From positions 1 to 36,733 of the forward strand of contig LBUF02000021.1 in the NCBI GenBank assembly GCA_000992445.2: 36,733 bases of DNA. Direction: 5' to 3'. Source of the DNA: Parcubacteria group bacterium GW2011_GWA2_38_13b. Its GTDB lineage: Bacteria > Patescibacteriota > Minisyncoccia > GWA2-38-13b. Both the position numbers and the translations under genes were made by a program. The notes below the pieces were generated by a model. That model did not search any database and was not told the origin of the DNA. It saw only the letters and a program-made list of their open reading frames with translations. Shown here in pieces: positions 15,351-22,383 of the stretch; within the stretch, counting starts at the first letter, position 1; each line of letters opens with the position of its first letter.

Positions 15351-17597
15351 ATGAATACGCTAAATCAAAAATCGGAAAAAATCGCCAATAAAATAATCCT
15401 TTGGGGAATATACATTTCAATGCTGAATCCGCTTCTGATCAGCGAGTACTTGCTGTTGCCGGATAAATTCGCGAAAGCGGTAATATTCAGAATTACCGTT
15501 GAAATTATTTTAATCGCTTATATTTTTCTTATTTTGCGCGACAAAAAATACCTTCCCCGTTTTGACATTCTGTCGTTCGCAACGGCTGGTTTTTGGACAA
15601 CGGCTTTATTGTCTGTAATTTTTTCAACACAGCCGTTCACCAGTATCTGGGGCTCGGCGACAAGAGGCAGTGGTTTTTTCAACTTCACCCATTATGTAAT
15701 TCTGTTTTTTATATTAAGGGGGGTCGCGCGAGAAAAATCACAATGGCAAAAAATTTTTAATTTCGCGATTATCGCGGCGGTTCTTACCGCGTCGTTCGCC
15801 ATACTTCAAAAAATATTTCCAGCGCTAAACGGATATTATATGAATTCGTCGTATTATCGGCCGGCGGGAACAATGGGCAACCCCATAATGCTTACGAATT
15901 ATCTGGCAATGACGGTTTTTATCGCGTTCGCTTTTTGGAAGCAAGAAACGAATCGCCGAAAAAAAATATTATATTTTCTCGCCGGAATACTCATACTATC
16001 CGCAATTTTCGTCTCGCAAACGCGGGGAACTTTTTTGGGACTCGCCGTTAGCGGACTTTTTTTATTAATATTTTATCCGTCAAAAAATATAAAATTTACA
16101 ATAAAAAAACGACTGCTAATATTGCCTGTGATCATCGCGCTGATCTTGCCGTTTTTTATATTCCGAAGTAACCTGAATATTTTACCGGAAAGGTTCCTGG
16201 TTTTTGATAATTCAAACCGCCTCGCTTCGTGGCGGATCGCCCTAAAAGCGATCGCCGACAAACCGATATTCGGCTGGGGAATGGAAAATTTTGCCATACC
16301 TTTTGATAAATATTATCCCGGCAGATACACTACCGCGTACAGCAATCTCGCCGAAACATGGTGGGACAAAGCCCATAATGTGCCGCTGGATATCGGGGCG
16401 ACGATGGGCTTCGCCGGCCTTATCGCCTACTTTTTTGTATTTGCCGCTATTTTTCAACAATTGCGCAAGAATCCAGCAAACGATGATAATATTTCAATGC
16501 CGCACATTATCGGCGCGGTTTTCATCGCGCATTTTGTCCAAAATCTTACCGCTTTTGACAGCGTCACTTCTGAAATTATGTTTTTTACTTTCCTCGCCTA
16601 TGTTTATTTTTTATCGTCCAGATGCAGGATTCCCGAAACCCTACATCATGATAAAAACGATTCGCGAACCGGATTTACACGCCTGACGGGATGGAAAAAA
16701 ATAATTTTTGCCGCATCCACCATTACGATGTTGATAACTCTGATACAAGTAAGTTTAATTCCTTTTTGGCTTAATTATACGAGCAATAAAGCCGCTGTAC
16801 TCGCAAAAAAAGGCCTATACAACGAAACTATGCAATTTTACCGCGACATTACCGAAAAATACCGAGGAAAAACGTATTTTGAAAAAGAATTGAATGAAAA
16901 ATTTATGAAAATCGCTTCTTATTTTGCTCCCTTACTGCTTGATCAAACGGAAAATCGCGAAGAATATTTAAAATTAAACCAAGACACAATTAATCTTTTA
17001 AACAGAAGCGTTGAACTTGAACCGTACCATACGAAACATTACTACAATATCGGATTATTTTATAATAACATTACGGTGATAAATCCTTCCGCGGGTCAAG
17101 AAGGATTAAAGTATTTTACGAAGTCCTTGGAATTATCCCCCAATCGCGAACAAGCGCTTATTGAATCGGCAAAAATGCAGATGATGTTCTCTGACTATGA
17201 CGGCGCCATTGCGAAATTGCAAAAAACAGCCGCGACAAATCCCGAACTTGCCGAATCATATATCTGGCTCGGTATTGCCCATCTCTACAAAAAAAATAAT
17301 GAAATCGCCGAGGAATATTTTTCGGTCGCCAAAAAATACGGCTATAATTTTGAAGAAACGAACATATTGAAATTAATGTCCGGCGCGTATGCCAATAACC
17401 AGCAATGGGCAAAAGCAATTCCTTATTACATCAAAATACTGGAAAAAAAGCCGAACGACATTGAAGCCCGCGCTCTTCTTGCCGGTTCCTACCAAAAAAT
17501 CGGTAAAACGGAAGAAGCGCGCCGCGAAGCGGAAATCTTGTTGAAAATCGCGCCGCAAGCAAAAGAAAGCATTGAGCAATTTTTAAAAAATTTATAG
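15351..17597 (+). CDS. O-antigen ligase/polymerase-like membrane protein with C-terminal TPRs
   Basis: From the ATG at 15351 the protein has 748 residues; the upstream extension to 15282 contains the promoter. About twelve membrane helices fill the first 450 residues. The Wzy/WaaL signatures are visible: WGSATRGSGFFNFTHYVILF, QTRGTFLGLAVSG, GWGMENFAIPFDKYYPG, and WWDKAHNVPLDIGATMGFAG with the conserved His of the periplasmic loop. From about residue 560 the protein becomes a soluble TPR domain (ALIESAKMQMMFSDYDGAIA, AESYIWLGIAHLYKKNNEIA). Such proteins polymerise or transfer lipid-linked glycans, or glycosylate proteins, on the outer face of the membrane. It is the only clear plus-strand gene of length in the window. 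Confidence 0.85.
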   Translation: MNTLNQKSEKIANKIILWGIYISMLNPLLISEYLLLPDKFAKAVIFRITVEIILIAYIFLILRDKKYLPRFDILSFATAGFWTTALLSVIFSTQPFTSIWGSATRGSGFFNFTHYVILFFILRGVAREKSQWQKIFNFAIIAAVLTASFAILQKIFPALNGYYMNSSYYRPAGTMGNPIMLTNYLAMTVFIAFAFWKQETNRRKKILYFLAGILILSAIFVSQTRGTFLGLAVSGLFLLIFYPSKNIKFTIKKRLLILPVIIALILPFFIFRSNLNILPERFLVFDNSNRLASWRIALKAIADKPIFGWGMENFAIPFDKYYPGRYTTAYSNLAETWWDKAHNVPLDIGATMGFAGLIAYFFVFAAIFQQLRKNPANDDNISMPHIIGAVFIAHFVQNLTAFDSVTSEIMFFTFLAYVYFLSSRCRIPETLHHDKNDSRTGFTRLTGWKKIIFAASTITMLITLIQVSLIPFWLNYTSNKAAVLAKKGLYNETMQFYRDITEKYRGKTYFEKELNEKFMKIASYFAPLLLDQTENREEYLKLNQDTINLLNRSVELEPYHTKHYYNIGLFYNNITVINPSAGQEGLKYFTKSLELSPNREQALIESAKMQMMFSDYDGAIAKLQKTAATNPELAESYIWLGIAHLYKKNNEIAEEYFSVAKKYGYNFEETNILKLMSGAYANNQQWAKAIPYYIKILEKKPNDIEARALLAGSYQKIGKTEEARREAEILLKIAPQAKESIEQFLKNL

Positions 17598-17616
17598 CGG
17601 TCAGAAAATATCACGC

Positions 17617-17645
17617 AAAAAAGACGGCGATGAGCCGTCTTTTTT
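17617..17645. terminator. Bidirectional intrinsic terminator
   Basis: AAAAAAGACGGC and GCCGTCTTTTTT form a perfect 12-bp stem with a 5-nt loop. It sits between convergent genes and can end both the polymerase-like and the L21 transcripts. Confidence 0.95.
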
Positions 17646-17664
17646 ATTTCATTGATATTAATTT

Positions 17665-17976
17665 CTATATTTTCGTTATTTCCACTTCAGTAAAATCCTG
17701 CCTATGCCCTTGTTTCTTATGATACCTCTTTTTGGCTTTGTACTTAAAAATAATCACCTTATCTCCCCTGTCTTGTTTTAAAATTTTTCCTTCCACTTTG
17801 ACGCCATTGATAAAAGGCGCGCCGATTTTCACTTCTTTCCCGTCTTCATCCGCCAAAAGCAAAACTTCGCCAAATTCCGTTTTGGTTCCTATTTCGCCTT
17901 CAATCTTTTCTATCTTTATTTTATCCCCCGCCTTAACTTTATATTGTTTTCCCCCCGTTTTAATTATCGCTAACAT
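17665..17976 (-). CDS. rplU: 50S ribosomal protein L21
   Basis: The 103-residue length and sequence fit bL21, a 23S rRNA-binding protein of the large subunit. Signatures include the start MLAIIKTGGKQYKVKAGDKI, GAPFINGVKVEGKIL, and the basic C-terminal FKYKAKKRYHKKQGHRQDFT. The usual partner rpmA (L27) does not follow; a terminator comes at once. A clear promoter lies upstream, giving a leader of about 40 nt. Confidence 0.97.
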   Translation of the reverse strand: MLAIIKTGGKQYKVKAGDKIKIEKIEGEIGTKTEFGEVLLLADEDGKEVKIGAPFINGVKVEGKILKQDRGDKVIIFKYKAKKRYHKKQGHRQDFTEVEITKI

Positions 17977-18015
17977 AATATTTTTTAAAATAATTATTTA
18001 TCTTATCGTAATGCT

Positions 18016-18044
18016 ATACTAACAAAATAATCGGAAACGGTCAA
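18016..18044 (-). promoter_or_regulatory. rplU promoter
   Basis: On the minus strand TTGACC (18039-18044) and TAGTAT (18016-18021) have a 17-nt spacer. Another TATAAT lies at 18079-18084, next to the large palindrome. Confidence 0.7.
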
Positions 18045-18089
18045 TAATTATAGTCTACATTCTACTCTCAACTGCAACATTATAAACCT

Positions 18090-18139
18090 ATTTTATTTGT
18101 ATTGTCTAATTCGCGCGAATTAGACAATACAAATAAAAT
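18090..18139. repeat. 50-bp perfect palindrome between the ArsR-type gene and rplU
   Basis: The 25-nt half (ATTTTATTTG then TATTGTCTAATTCGC) is followed exactly by its reverse complement. Its inner 32 bp (18099-18130) are identical to the palindrome at 18430-18461. It begins 6 nt after the regulator's stop codon. It may be an operator for the downstream TATAAT at 18079-18084, or one end of a small mobile unit. Confidence 0.9.
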
Positions 18140-18145
18140 TCAATG

Positions 18146-18412
18146 CTAAATAATGGGCATGAAATTTTTAATAAACTTGCTGCCAAAATCGGACAAATAA
18201 TAATGCTGTTCGAGCCCAGTTTGATTGCTTCTTGCAAAATCAACGTTCTTTAAAATCTGCAAGTGTTTTGAAGTCGCCGTAAACGATAAATCAATATGCT
18301 CCGAAATATCGGCAACAGTCGCCTTTTTTATTTTATGCAAATACAGGATAATCGCCAATCTCCTGCGATTGGCCAATGCCTTATATATTTTTTCCACTTG
18401 AATTAAATCCAT
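18146..18412 (-). CDS. ArsR-type winged-helix transcription regulator
   Basis: The 88-aa protein is close to the minimum for an ArsR/SmtB-like winged helix: EKIYKALANRRRLAIILYLH (helices 1-2), KATVADISEHIDLSFTATSKHLQILKNVDFA (helix-turn-helix with recognition helix), and TGLEQHYYLSDFGSKF (wing). No cysteine metal site is visible, so the signal is unknown. A TATAAT (18421-18426) ends 8 nt before the ATG, implying a leaderless mRNA. A 32-bp perfect palindrome sits just upstream of that box and an identical core lies after the stop. Self-repression through these sites is the simplest reading. Confidence 0.85.
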   Translation of the reverse strand: MDLIQVEKIYKALANRRRLAIILYLHKIKKATVADISEHIDLSFTATSKHLQILKNVDFARSNQTGLEQHYYLSDFGSKFIKNFMPII

Positions 18413-18420
18413 ATAAAATC

Positions 18421-18461
18421 ATTATACCAGTATTGTCTAATTCGCGCGAATTAGACAATAC
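18421..18461 (-). promoter_or_regulatory. ArsR-type gene promoter with 32-bp palindromic operator
   Basis: The palindrome at 18430-18461 has half-site GTATTGTCTAATTCGC. It is 3 nt upstream of the -10 box TATAAT (18421-18426), so it covers the -35 region. The identical 32-bp core occurs at 18099-18130 on the other side of the gene. Confidence 0.8.
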
Positions 18462-18496
18462 AAAAAACAAACCGCCAATCAAAAAATATATTAGTA

Positions 18497-18557
18497 GTGT
18501 CTGCCGGACAATACCGAAACTTTCTTTGAACAAAATCCGGATGCCAACTGATGCTCG
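18497..18557 (-). other. Possible decayed attC-like site
   Basis: On the minus strand GGCATCCGGA and TCCGGCAGAC could be degraded arms of the attC-like type seen at 20537-20663 (GGCATATCCGG). It lies where the site of the broken cassette at 18592-18957 should be. The core heptamers are not recognisable. The rest of 18465-18590 holds only a short inverted repeat, GTATTTA/TAAATAC, at 18571-18587. Confidence 0.25.
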
Positions 18558-18591
18558 CAAAAATTTTTGAGTATTTAGTCTAAATACTATT

Positions 18592-18957
18592 TTAATTCCT
18601 CCTCTTCCTAAGATATTTCTGAATTAAATATCCCACAAACGCAAAAAATAATCCGGAGATGAGGAAGGTAATGATAACGACTCCCGCCACATCATCATTT
18701 GGGTTCAGATACCGCAATGTTGCTATTACGCCACCAGCAACCATCTCGCCGAAGACAAAACCACTGATTACTCCCGTCTTGGCGTACTTTCCTGAAAGTT
18801 CATACGCGAGACCTGCGCTAAACAAGACGACACCGAAAAAAGCGAAAACGGTCCAAGGCCAATTCTATCCATCAACATACATATTCCCAAAAAACGGAAT
18901 CAGTAATATTCCTACCATCAAGAGCACGGACCGAATAATAATGTTCGTATTTTGCAT
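18592..18957 (-). pseudogene. Small membrane protein with an in-frame stop (cassette gene)
   Basis: The frame opens with ATG at 18957 (MQNTNIIIRSVLLMVGILLI-PFFGNMYVDG) and meets TAG. It continues in the same frame as NWPWTVFAFFGVVLFSAGLA and on to KYLRKRRN at 18592. Together this is about 121 residues with four hydrophobic helices. Proteins of this type with a membrane segment after a Trp-rich NW motif are common as small hypothetical cassette genes. A single TGG-to-TAG change would explain the stop. Taking the shorter frame from 18825 as intact would lose the first helix. A 5' module shared with neighbouring cassettes lies at 19005-19061. Confidence 0.65.
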
Positions 18958-19004
18958 AATGGCAGTTAATGATTTAAGTTTATAAATAAATGGTTTTCTG
19001 AAAT

Positions 19005-19061
19005 GGAGCGAAAGAAAACGCAATATTATCCCCATCTATCAATAAAGAAAAAATCAAATTT
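19005..19061 (-). promoter_or_regulatory. Shared cassette 5' module, copy A
   Basis: On the minus strand it reads AAATTTGATTTTTT, then an AT-rich stretch, ATGGGGATAAT, then GCGTTTTCTTTCGCTCC. Two similar modules stand before the 342-aa and dehydrogenase genes. The GATAAT after GGGG is the likely -10 box. Confidence 0.55.
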
Positions 19062-19121
19062 ATTCCCCTTTGAAAGCCCGTCATTCCTTATTCTCCGTTA
19101 GAAAAATATTTTTTGAATTGC

Positions 19122-19221
19122 GTATAATGCTCGGCATATCCGATGTTTGCCGTAGCGTAGCGGAGGCAAATATGGGTGGAGGTTTTGTATAAAATCCGTA
19201 ACCAGATATACGCTGTTAGCT
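19122..19221 (-). repeat. attC-like recombination site a
   Basis: On the minus strand the site starts with R'' AGCTAAC (19215-19221), then the left arm CGTATATCTGG and GGTT. It has an internal part almost the same as in site b (CACCCATATTTGCCTCCGC, then GGCAAACATCG) and the right arm CGGATATGCCGA. The R' core expected at 19122-19128 is ATTATAC rather than GTTRRRY, so this end looks decayed. Confidence 0.65.
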
Positions 19222-19278
19222 GATGTATTCCTTTTTTTCCGACAGCAGTCGAAATTGTTTTTAAAAATTTTCAAATTT

Positions 19279-19340
19279 CTTTTTCCGTTTTGAATTTTGG
19301 GCAGAGGGGTTAGGGGTGAATGCCCAAAATTCAAAACTCC
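19279..19340. repeat. Cassette 3' hairpin repeat, copy 1
   Basis: TTTTGAATTTTGGGCA (19288-19303) and its perfect complement (19321-19336) form a 16-bp stem with a GAGGGGTTAGGGGTGAA loop. Nearly the same element lies at 20721-20782. Each is just after the stop of a cassette gene and before its attC-like site. No U tract follows on the gene strand. Confidence 0.8.
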
Positions 19341-19354
19341 CTTTAGTATCTTTT

Positions 19355-20383
19355 TTACAAACCTAACTCTTCTTTACATAATCTTGCTTCCCCAATAATC
19401 CTAAGTAATTTATTTCTGTATTTTTCATCTAATTCCAATTCGTTCAGATAACCGTTTGTAGTCACTATAACAAAGTCCGGCCAGGTTCTCATTAACTCCA
19501 TTCTGCGATTATCACTTTTAACAAAAGCTTCGCGAGTCATTTTTATTTGACCTTCCATGTTGTCAACAATCTCTATCATTTTAATCTCATATTCCAAGCG
19601 GTCAGATATAGATTTTAACTTATTTATTCTGTCGGTAGATAATAGAGATAAGTTGCTTGCATTTTTAAGCGATTCTCGATGAAGTAAAGCAATAATATTC
19701 AAGGCAAGATGTGGAGTTTTTTTTAAATCATCTTTATTATTTAAATTTTGAAAAACTTCGGCTTCAAGTAATTTTATTTTTTCTTCTAGAGAATCCAAGC
19801 TACTTAGTGTTTTTTCAAACTCGACCAATGATTCTTTGAATTTTACTACACCCAATAAGGCGCTTTTTTTGTCCTGTGGGTTTATAAAAGCAAAACCATC
19901 CGTGTCCTTAATTTCTCTCAATTTTGTTCCATCAAAAATTAAAATTGCCGAACGATCTTCTGGGATACCAAGTCCATGGGAAGTGAATTCATCCTTGCCT
20001 TTGATAAAATAATCGTATAGTGTCCCGCAAAATACATCGGCTTTATTAAGTCCCGCTTCTATCGCTTTTTTTTCGACACCCCAAACATCATATCCCGAGC
20101 CATCAGCAACTCTGCGAAAATCATGCTCTTCGACACGCCCCTTGTCAGTTCCAAATTCAATAGCGTCTTGCACGAAGCCAGCATTAATAATTCTAAAAAC
20201 AGCTGTTTTTCCATAAAAATTAACAATTTTTGATATAGCGTCCTTGTTGTCACTTTCAATCGTAAAAACAGGAATATTGGATATTACTTCAAGCTTAGCG
20301 TTGGTCTCCTGACTTAACTTTTTCAGCTTTGTTTCTGGACTTTCTTGATTTATTTTATGTATTGATAATTCCGGACTGACCAT
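19355..20383 (-). CDS. Unknown 342-aa cassette protein
   Basis: I do not recognise a family. The protein is soluble, with no signal peptide or membrane segment. Residues 1-190 look like a mixed alpha/beta domain (KIVNFYGKTAVFRIINAGFV, then DKGRVEEHDFRRVADGSGYD, AILIFDGTKLREI). From about 195 it is helical and charged (SLVEFEKTLSSLDSLEEKIK), likely a coiled coil, and it ends with MRTWPDFVIVTTNGYLNELE. The gene lies between attC-like sites c and a and follows a copy of the shared 5' module. A hairpin (CTGCC/GGCAG, about 20416-20432) lies in its leader. Codon use is less skewed than in core genes, consistent with transfer. Confidence 0.75.
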   Translation of the reverse strand: MVSPELSIHKINQESPETKLKKLSQETNAKLEVISNIPVFTIESDNKDAISKIVNFYGKTAVFRIINAGFVQDAIEFGTDKGRVEEHDFRRVADGSGYDVWGVEKKAIEAGLNKADVFCGTLYDYFIKGKDEFTSHGLGIPEDRSAILIFDGTKLREIKDTDGFAFINPQDKKSALLGVVKFKESLVEFEKTLSSLDSLEEKIKLLEAEVFQNLNNKDDLKKTPHLALNIIALLHRESLKNASNLSLLSTDRINKLKSISDRLEYEIKMIEIVDNMEGQIKMTREAFVKSDNRRMELMRTWPDFVIVTTNGYLNELELDEKYRNKLLRIIGEARLCKEELGL

Positions 20384-20424
20384 ATCTTGTATTTTAAATA
20401 TAAATTATTTTTTTCTGCCTCTTT

Positions 20425-20479
20425 GTGGGCAGAAAAAACACCTTTTACCCCTCTATAAAATAAATAAAAAATCAAATTT
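20425..20479 (-). promoter_or_regulatory. Shared cassette 5' module, copy B
   Basis: On the minus strand: AAATTTGATTTTTTATTTA, then TATAGAGGGGTAAAAGGTG and TTTTTTCTGCC. It aligns closely with copy A and with copy C before the dehydrogenase. The box after GGGG is TAAAAG, weaker than the TATAAT in copy C. Confidence 0.55.
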
Positions 20480-20536
20480 TCGTCATAGTTCAATGCGCAA
20501 AACTCAAAATTACCACTAAGATAAAAAAATTATTTC

Positions 20537-20663
20537 GCACAACGTTAGACATACCCGAAGTTTTTCCGAAGTGGAGCGTAAGAAAAATTTGGGAGAAGAA
20601 ATTTTGCAAACCTTGATTTATTATAAAGTGCAAAATTTTTGAACCGGATATGCCTTGTTATGT
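20537..20663 (-). repeat. attC-like recombination site c
   Basis: On the minus strand: R'' ACATAAC (20657-20663), left arm GGCATATCCGG, GGTTC, a variable loop with CTCCCAAATTTTTC, right arm CGGGTATGTC, then AAC and R' GTTGTGC (20537-20543), followed by GAAATAAT. The arms pair over about 10 bp with wobbles. The R' core fits GTTRRRY except at its fifth base. Confidence 0.75.
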
Positions 20664-20720
20664 GATGTAAAATTCTTTTTCTTTTTCAAATTTGCTTTTT
20701 ATTCTAAATGATAAATAAGT

Positions 20721-20782
20721 TTTTTTCCGTTTTTGATTTTGGGCAGAGGGGTCAGGGGTGAATGCCCAAAATCAAAAACTCC
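20721..20782. repeat. Cassette 3' hairpin repeat, copy 2
   Basis: TTTTTGATTTTGGGCA (20730-20745) and its perfect complement (20763-20778) enclose GAGGGGTCAGGGGTGAA. This matches the element at 19279-19340 almost base for base, including flanking TTTTTCCG and ACTCC. It immediately follows the dehydrogenase stop codon. Confidence 0.8.
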
Positions 20783-20787
20783 TATAA

Positions 20788-21702
20788 CTACTCCTTACGA
20801 TTAGATTTCTGGTTAATTTTTTGCTGTTCGTACTCAATTGCAGCACTTGAAATCTCAATTATCTCTCCGTTTGCTATGTCAATATCATACTGACTGGAGT
20901 CGGGATTAAATTTTTTTCGCAATTCAGCCATTTTTGCAATAACAATACCGACCAGTTGTGGATCACGTTCTTTTCCCATAGCTCTTTCTTCAAGTTTGAC
21001 CTTACTCATTTCAGCCGTACCGACGGAAATAAGCAACCTGTTTGCGGGTGTATCGACAGTGCCAGGTATCACGGAAAAAACAAATATCCCATCATTTTCT
21101 TCATCATGAACAAAATCATTCAGATATTTGTGTAATCGTTTTTTGTTTTCGATATAATTTCCAATATCCTCTCTTACTGCAAGTGATTGACTATCAATAG
21201 TAGGAGCAGTTTCAATGTCCTTGACTATCCCAAATCGAGTCTGCATAAAAACTATCGTGCCTTTTGTTTTTTTGAGAGTTTCTCTTGCTTCGCGAATAAT
21301 AGCAACATTCCCAATTACATTAGTTTTAAACATCTTCTTCTGGATATCATCTTTGCTTAAATCAGAAGATTTAAATTGAAAATCAAAAATTGCAGCACTA
21401 AGCACTAGCACATTAAGGTCTTTCAAATCTTTAATCGCTTCGCGTGTAAATTTTTTAGCTTCTTGTCTGTCGCTTATATCAGCCTGCTGTGCTATTAAAT
21501 CTTTGTGCGTGTTTCTTAATTGTTTGATTTTTTCTTGCGATCGGCCGCAGATAGCAACTGAATCGTTGTTGTTTAAAAAGGCTTCCGCGATTGCCTTGCC
21601 AATTCCGTCAGTTCCTCCGGTTATTATGATTTTCTCTGAGTTGGGTTTATCTCTTTCTAATGTATTTGTTTTTGCTTCGTTGTTGATTGTAAATTTTTCC
21701 AT
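20788..21702 (-). CDS. Short-chain dehydrogenase/reductase family protein (cassette gene)
   Basis: The start at 21702 (MEKFTINNEA) is preferred over 21741, because the 21741 ATG overlaps the TATAAT promoter. The 304-aa protein has the NAD(P)-binding TGGTDGIG (residues 28-35), CGRSQEKIKQL after strand 2, ADISD, LSAAIFD, and the catalytic YIENK (Tyr183, Lys187). The usual Ser of the catalytic set appears as Thr155 in FMQTRFG, and the Asn-Ala-Gly of the fourth strand is Ser-Ala-Ala, so activity may be altered. The substrate is unknown. Its promoter module resembles those of two other cassettes, and a hairpin plus attC-like site c follow the gene. Confidence 0.85.
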   Translation of the reverse strand: MEKFTINNEAKTNTLERDKPNSEKIIITGGTDGIGKAIAEAFLNNNDSVAICGRSQEKIKQLRNTHKDLIAQQADISDRQEAKKFTREAIKDLKDLNVLVLSAAIFDFQFKSSDLSKDDIQKKMFKTNVIGNVAIIREARETLKKTKGTIVFMQTRFGIVKDIETAPTIDSQSLAVREDIGNYIENKKRLHKYLNDFVHDEENDGIFVFSVIPGTVDTPANRLLISVGTAEMSKVKLEERAMGKERDPQLVGIVIAKMAELRKKFNPDSSQYDIDIANGEIIEISSAAIEYEQQKINQKSNRKE

Positions 21703-21720
21703 ATAAATAATTAATTTCGG

Positions 21721-21782
21721 AGCGGAGCGGAGAAAACACATTATACCCCTCTTTAAATTAAAGAAAAAGAAATTTTAAATTT
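21721..21782 (-). promoter_or_regulatory. Shared cassette 5' module, copy C
   Basis: On the minus strand: AATTTAAAATTTCTTTTTC, then AAAGAGGGGTATAATGTG and TTTTCTCCGCTCCGCTCCG. The -10 box TATAAT is at 21740-21745. This gives a leader of about 30 nt to the ATG at 21702. A hairpin TTGGGC-tatc-GCCCAA lies further upstream at 21792-21807. Confidence 0.65.
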
Positions 21783-21827
21783 TTTAAAACAATTGGGCGA
21801 TAGCCCAAAAAAGAAAAGGAATATTTC

Positions 21828-21972
21828 AGCTAACGTTTAAGTATATGAGAAGTTTCGCAAAAAATTCCTTTTAAAATTTAACAGTTTTTTGCGAAATTTG
21901 GGTGAAAGAAAAAGTACAACCTTTGAAAATTATTTACGCACTTTTTCTTGAACCTCATATACTTTGTTAAGT
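21828..21972 (-). repeat. attC-like recombination site d (best formed)
   Basis: On the minus strand: R'' ACTTAAC (21966-21972), left arm AAGTATATGAG, GGTTC, a long loop with CACCCAAATTTCG, right arm CTCATATACTT, AAAC, and R' GTTAGCT (21828-21834) followed by GAAATATT. The arms pair perfectly over 11 bp. R'' fits RYYYAAC exactly and R' fits GTTRRRY at six of seven bases. Confidence 0.85.
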
Positions 21973-21998
21973 GATGTATTGCTTGGGCGATCTTACAT

Positions 21999-22217
21999 TT
22001 ACATTTGGGACAAAATCAAAATTGCTAAACCAGCAAGTGCAAGTGCTACTAATGGCCAAAGAAACCCTAGTATAAAGGCACCAATTATTGCGGGGAGCCA
22101 ACCTATTGCTAACCCAATTAGAAAACCCCAAGCGAAAAAGGAATAAATCCAAATTACGAAGAAAGCAATTACCCCCGTAATCCATGCGCCAATTATGTAC
22201 CAATTATTATCGTCCAT
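21999..22217 (-). CDS. 72-aa membrane protein (cassette gene)
   Basis: MDDNNWYIIGAWITGVIAFF is followed by a second hydrophobic stretch (GFLIGLAIGWLPAIIGAFIL, then WPLVALALAGLAILI). That gives two or three membrane helices and almost no soluble part. I do not recognise a family; small Trp- and Gly-rich membrane proteins are frequent cassette contents. A TATAAT lies at 22241-22246, giving a leader of about 17-20 nt. The gene sits alone between attC-like sites b and d, and the core heptamers at the two ends of this unit are exactly complementary, as expected of one cassette. Confidence 0.7.
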   Translation of the reverse strand: MDDNNWYIIGAWITGVIAFFVIWIYSFFAWGFLIGLAIGWLPAIIGAFILGFLWPLVALALAGLAILILSQM

Positions 22218-22268
22218 ATTTGTAAATGTTAATAATTAAAATTATATCACAAGCCCAAGCAATATTTC

Positions 22269-22359
22269 ACTTAACGTTCCTGGCTATGCGATGTTTGCCA
22301 TAACGCAGTGGAGGTAAATATGGGTGAAGCGAAGCGGAACCGCATAACCAGTGCTATGT
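22269..22359 (-). repeat. attC-like recombination site b
   Basis: On the minus strand: R'' ACATAGC (22353-22359), left arm CTGGTTATGCG, GGTTC, inner part CACCCATATTTACCTCCAC, right arm CGCATAGCCAG, GAAC, and R' GTTAAGT (22269-22275) followed by GAAATATT. The arms pair over 11 bp with one G-T. R' fits GTTRRRY exactly. Confidence 0.85.
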
Positions 22360-22383
22360 GGTGTAGACAGAAATTTCTATTCC

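Noticed and set aside
18099-18130. Palindromes around the ArsR-type gene as ordinary terminators
   Set aside because: They are AT-rich, have no U tract on either strand, and one lies upstream of the gene over its promoter.
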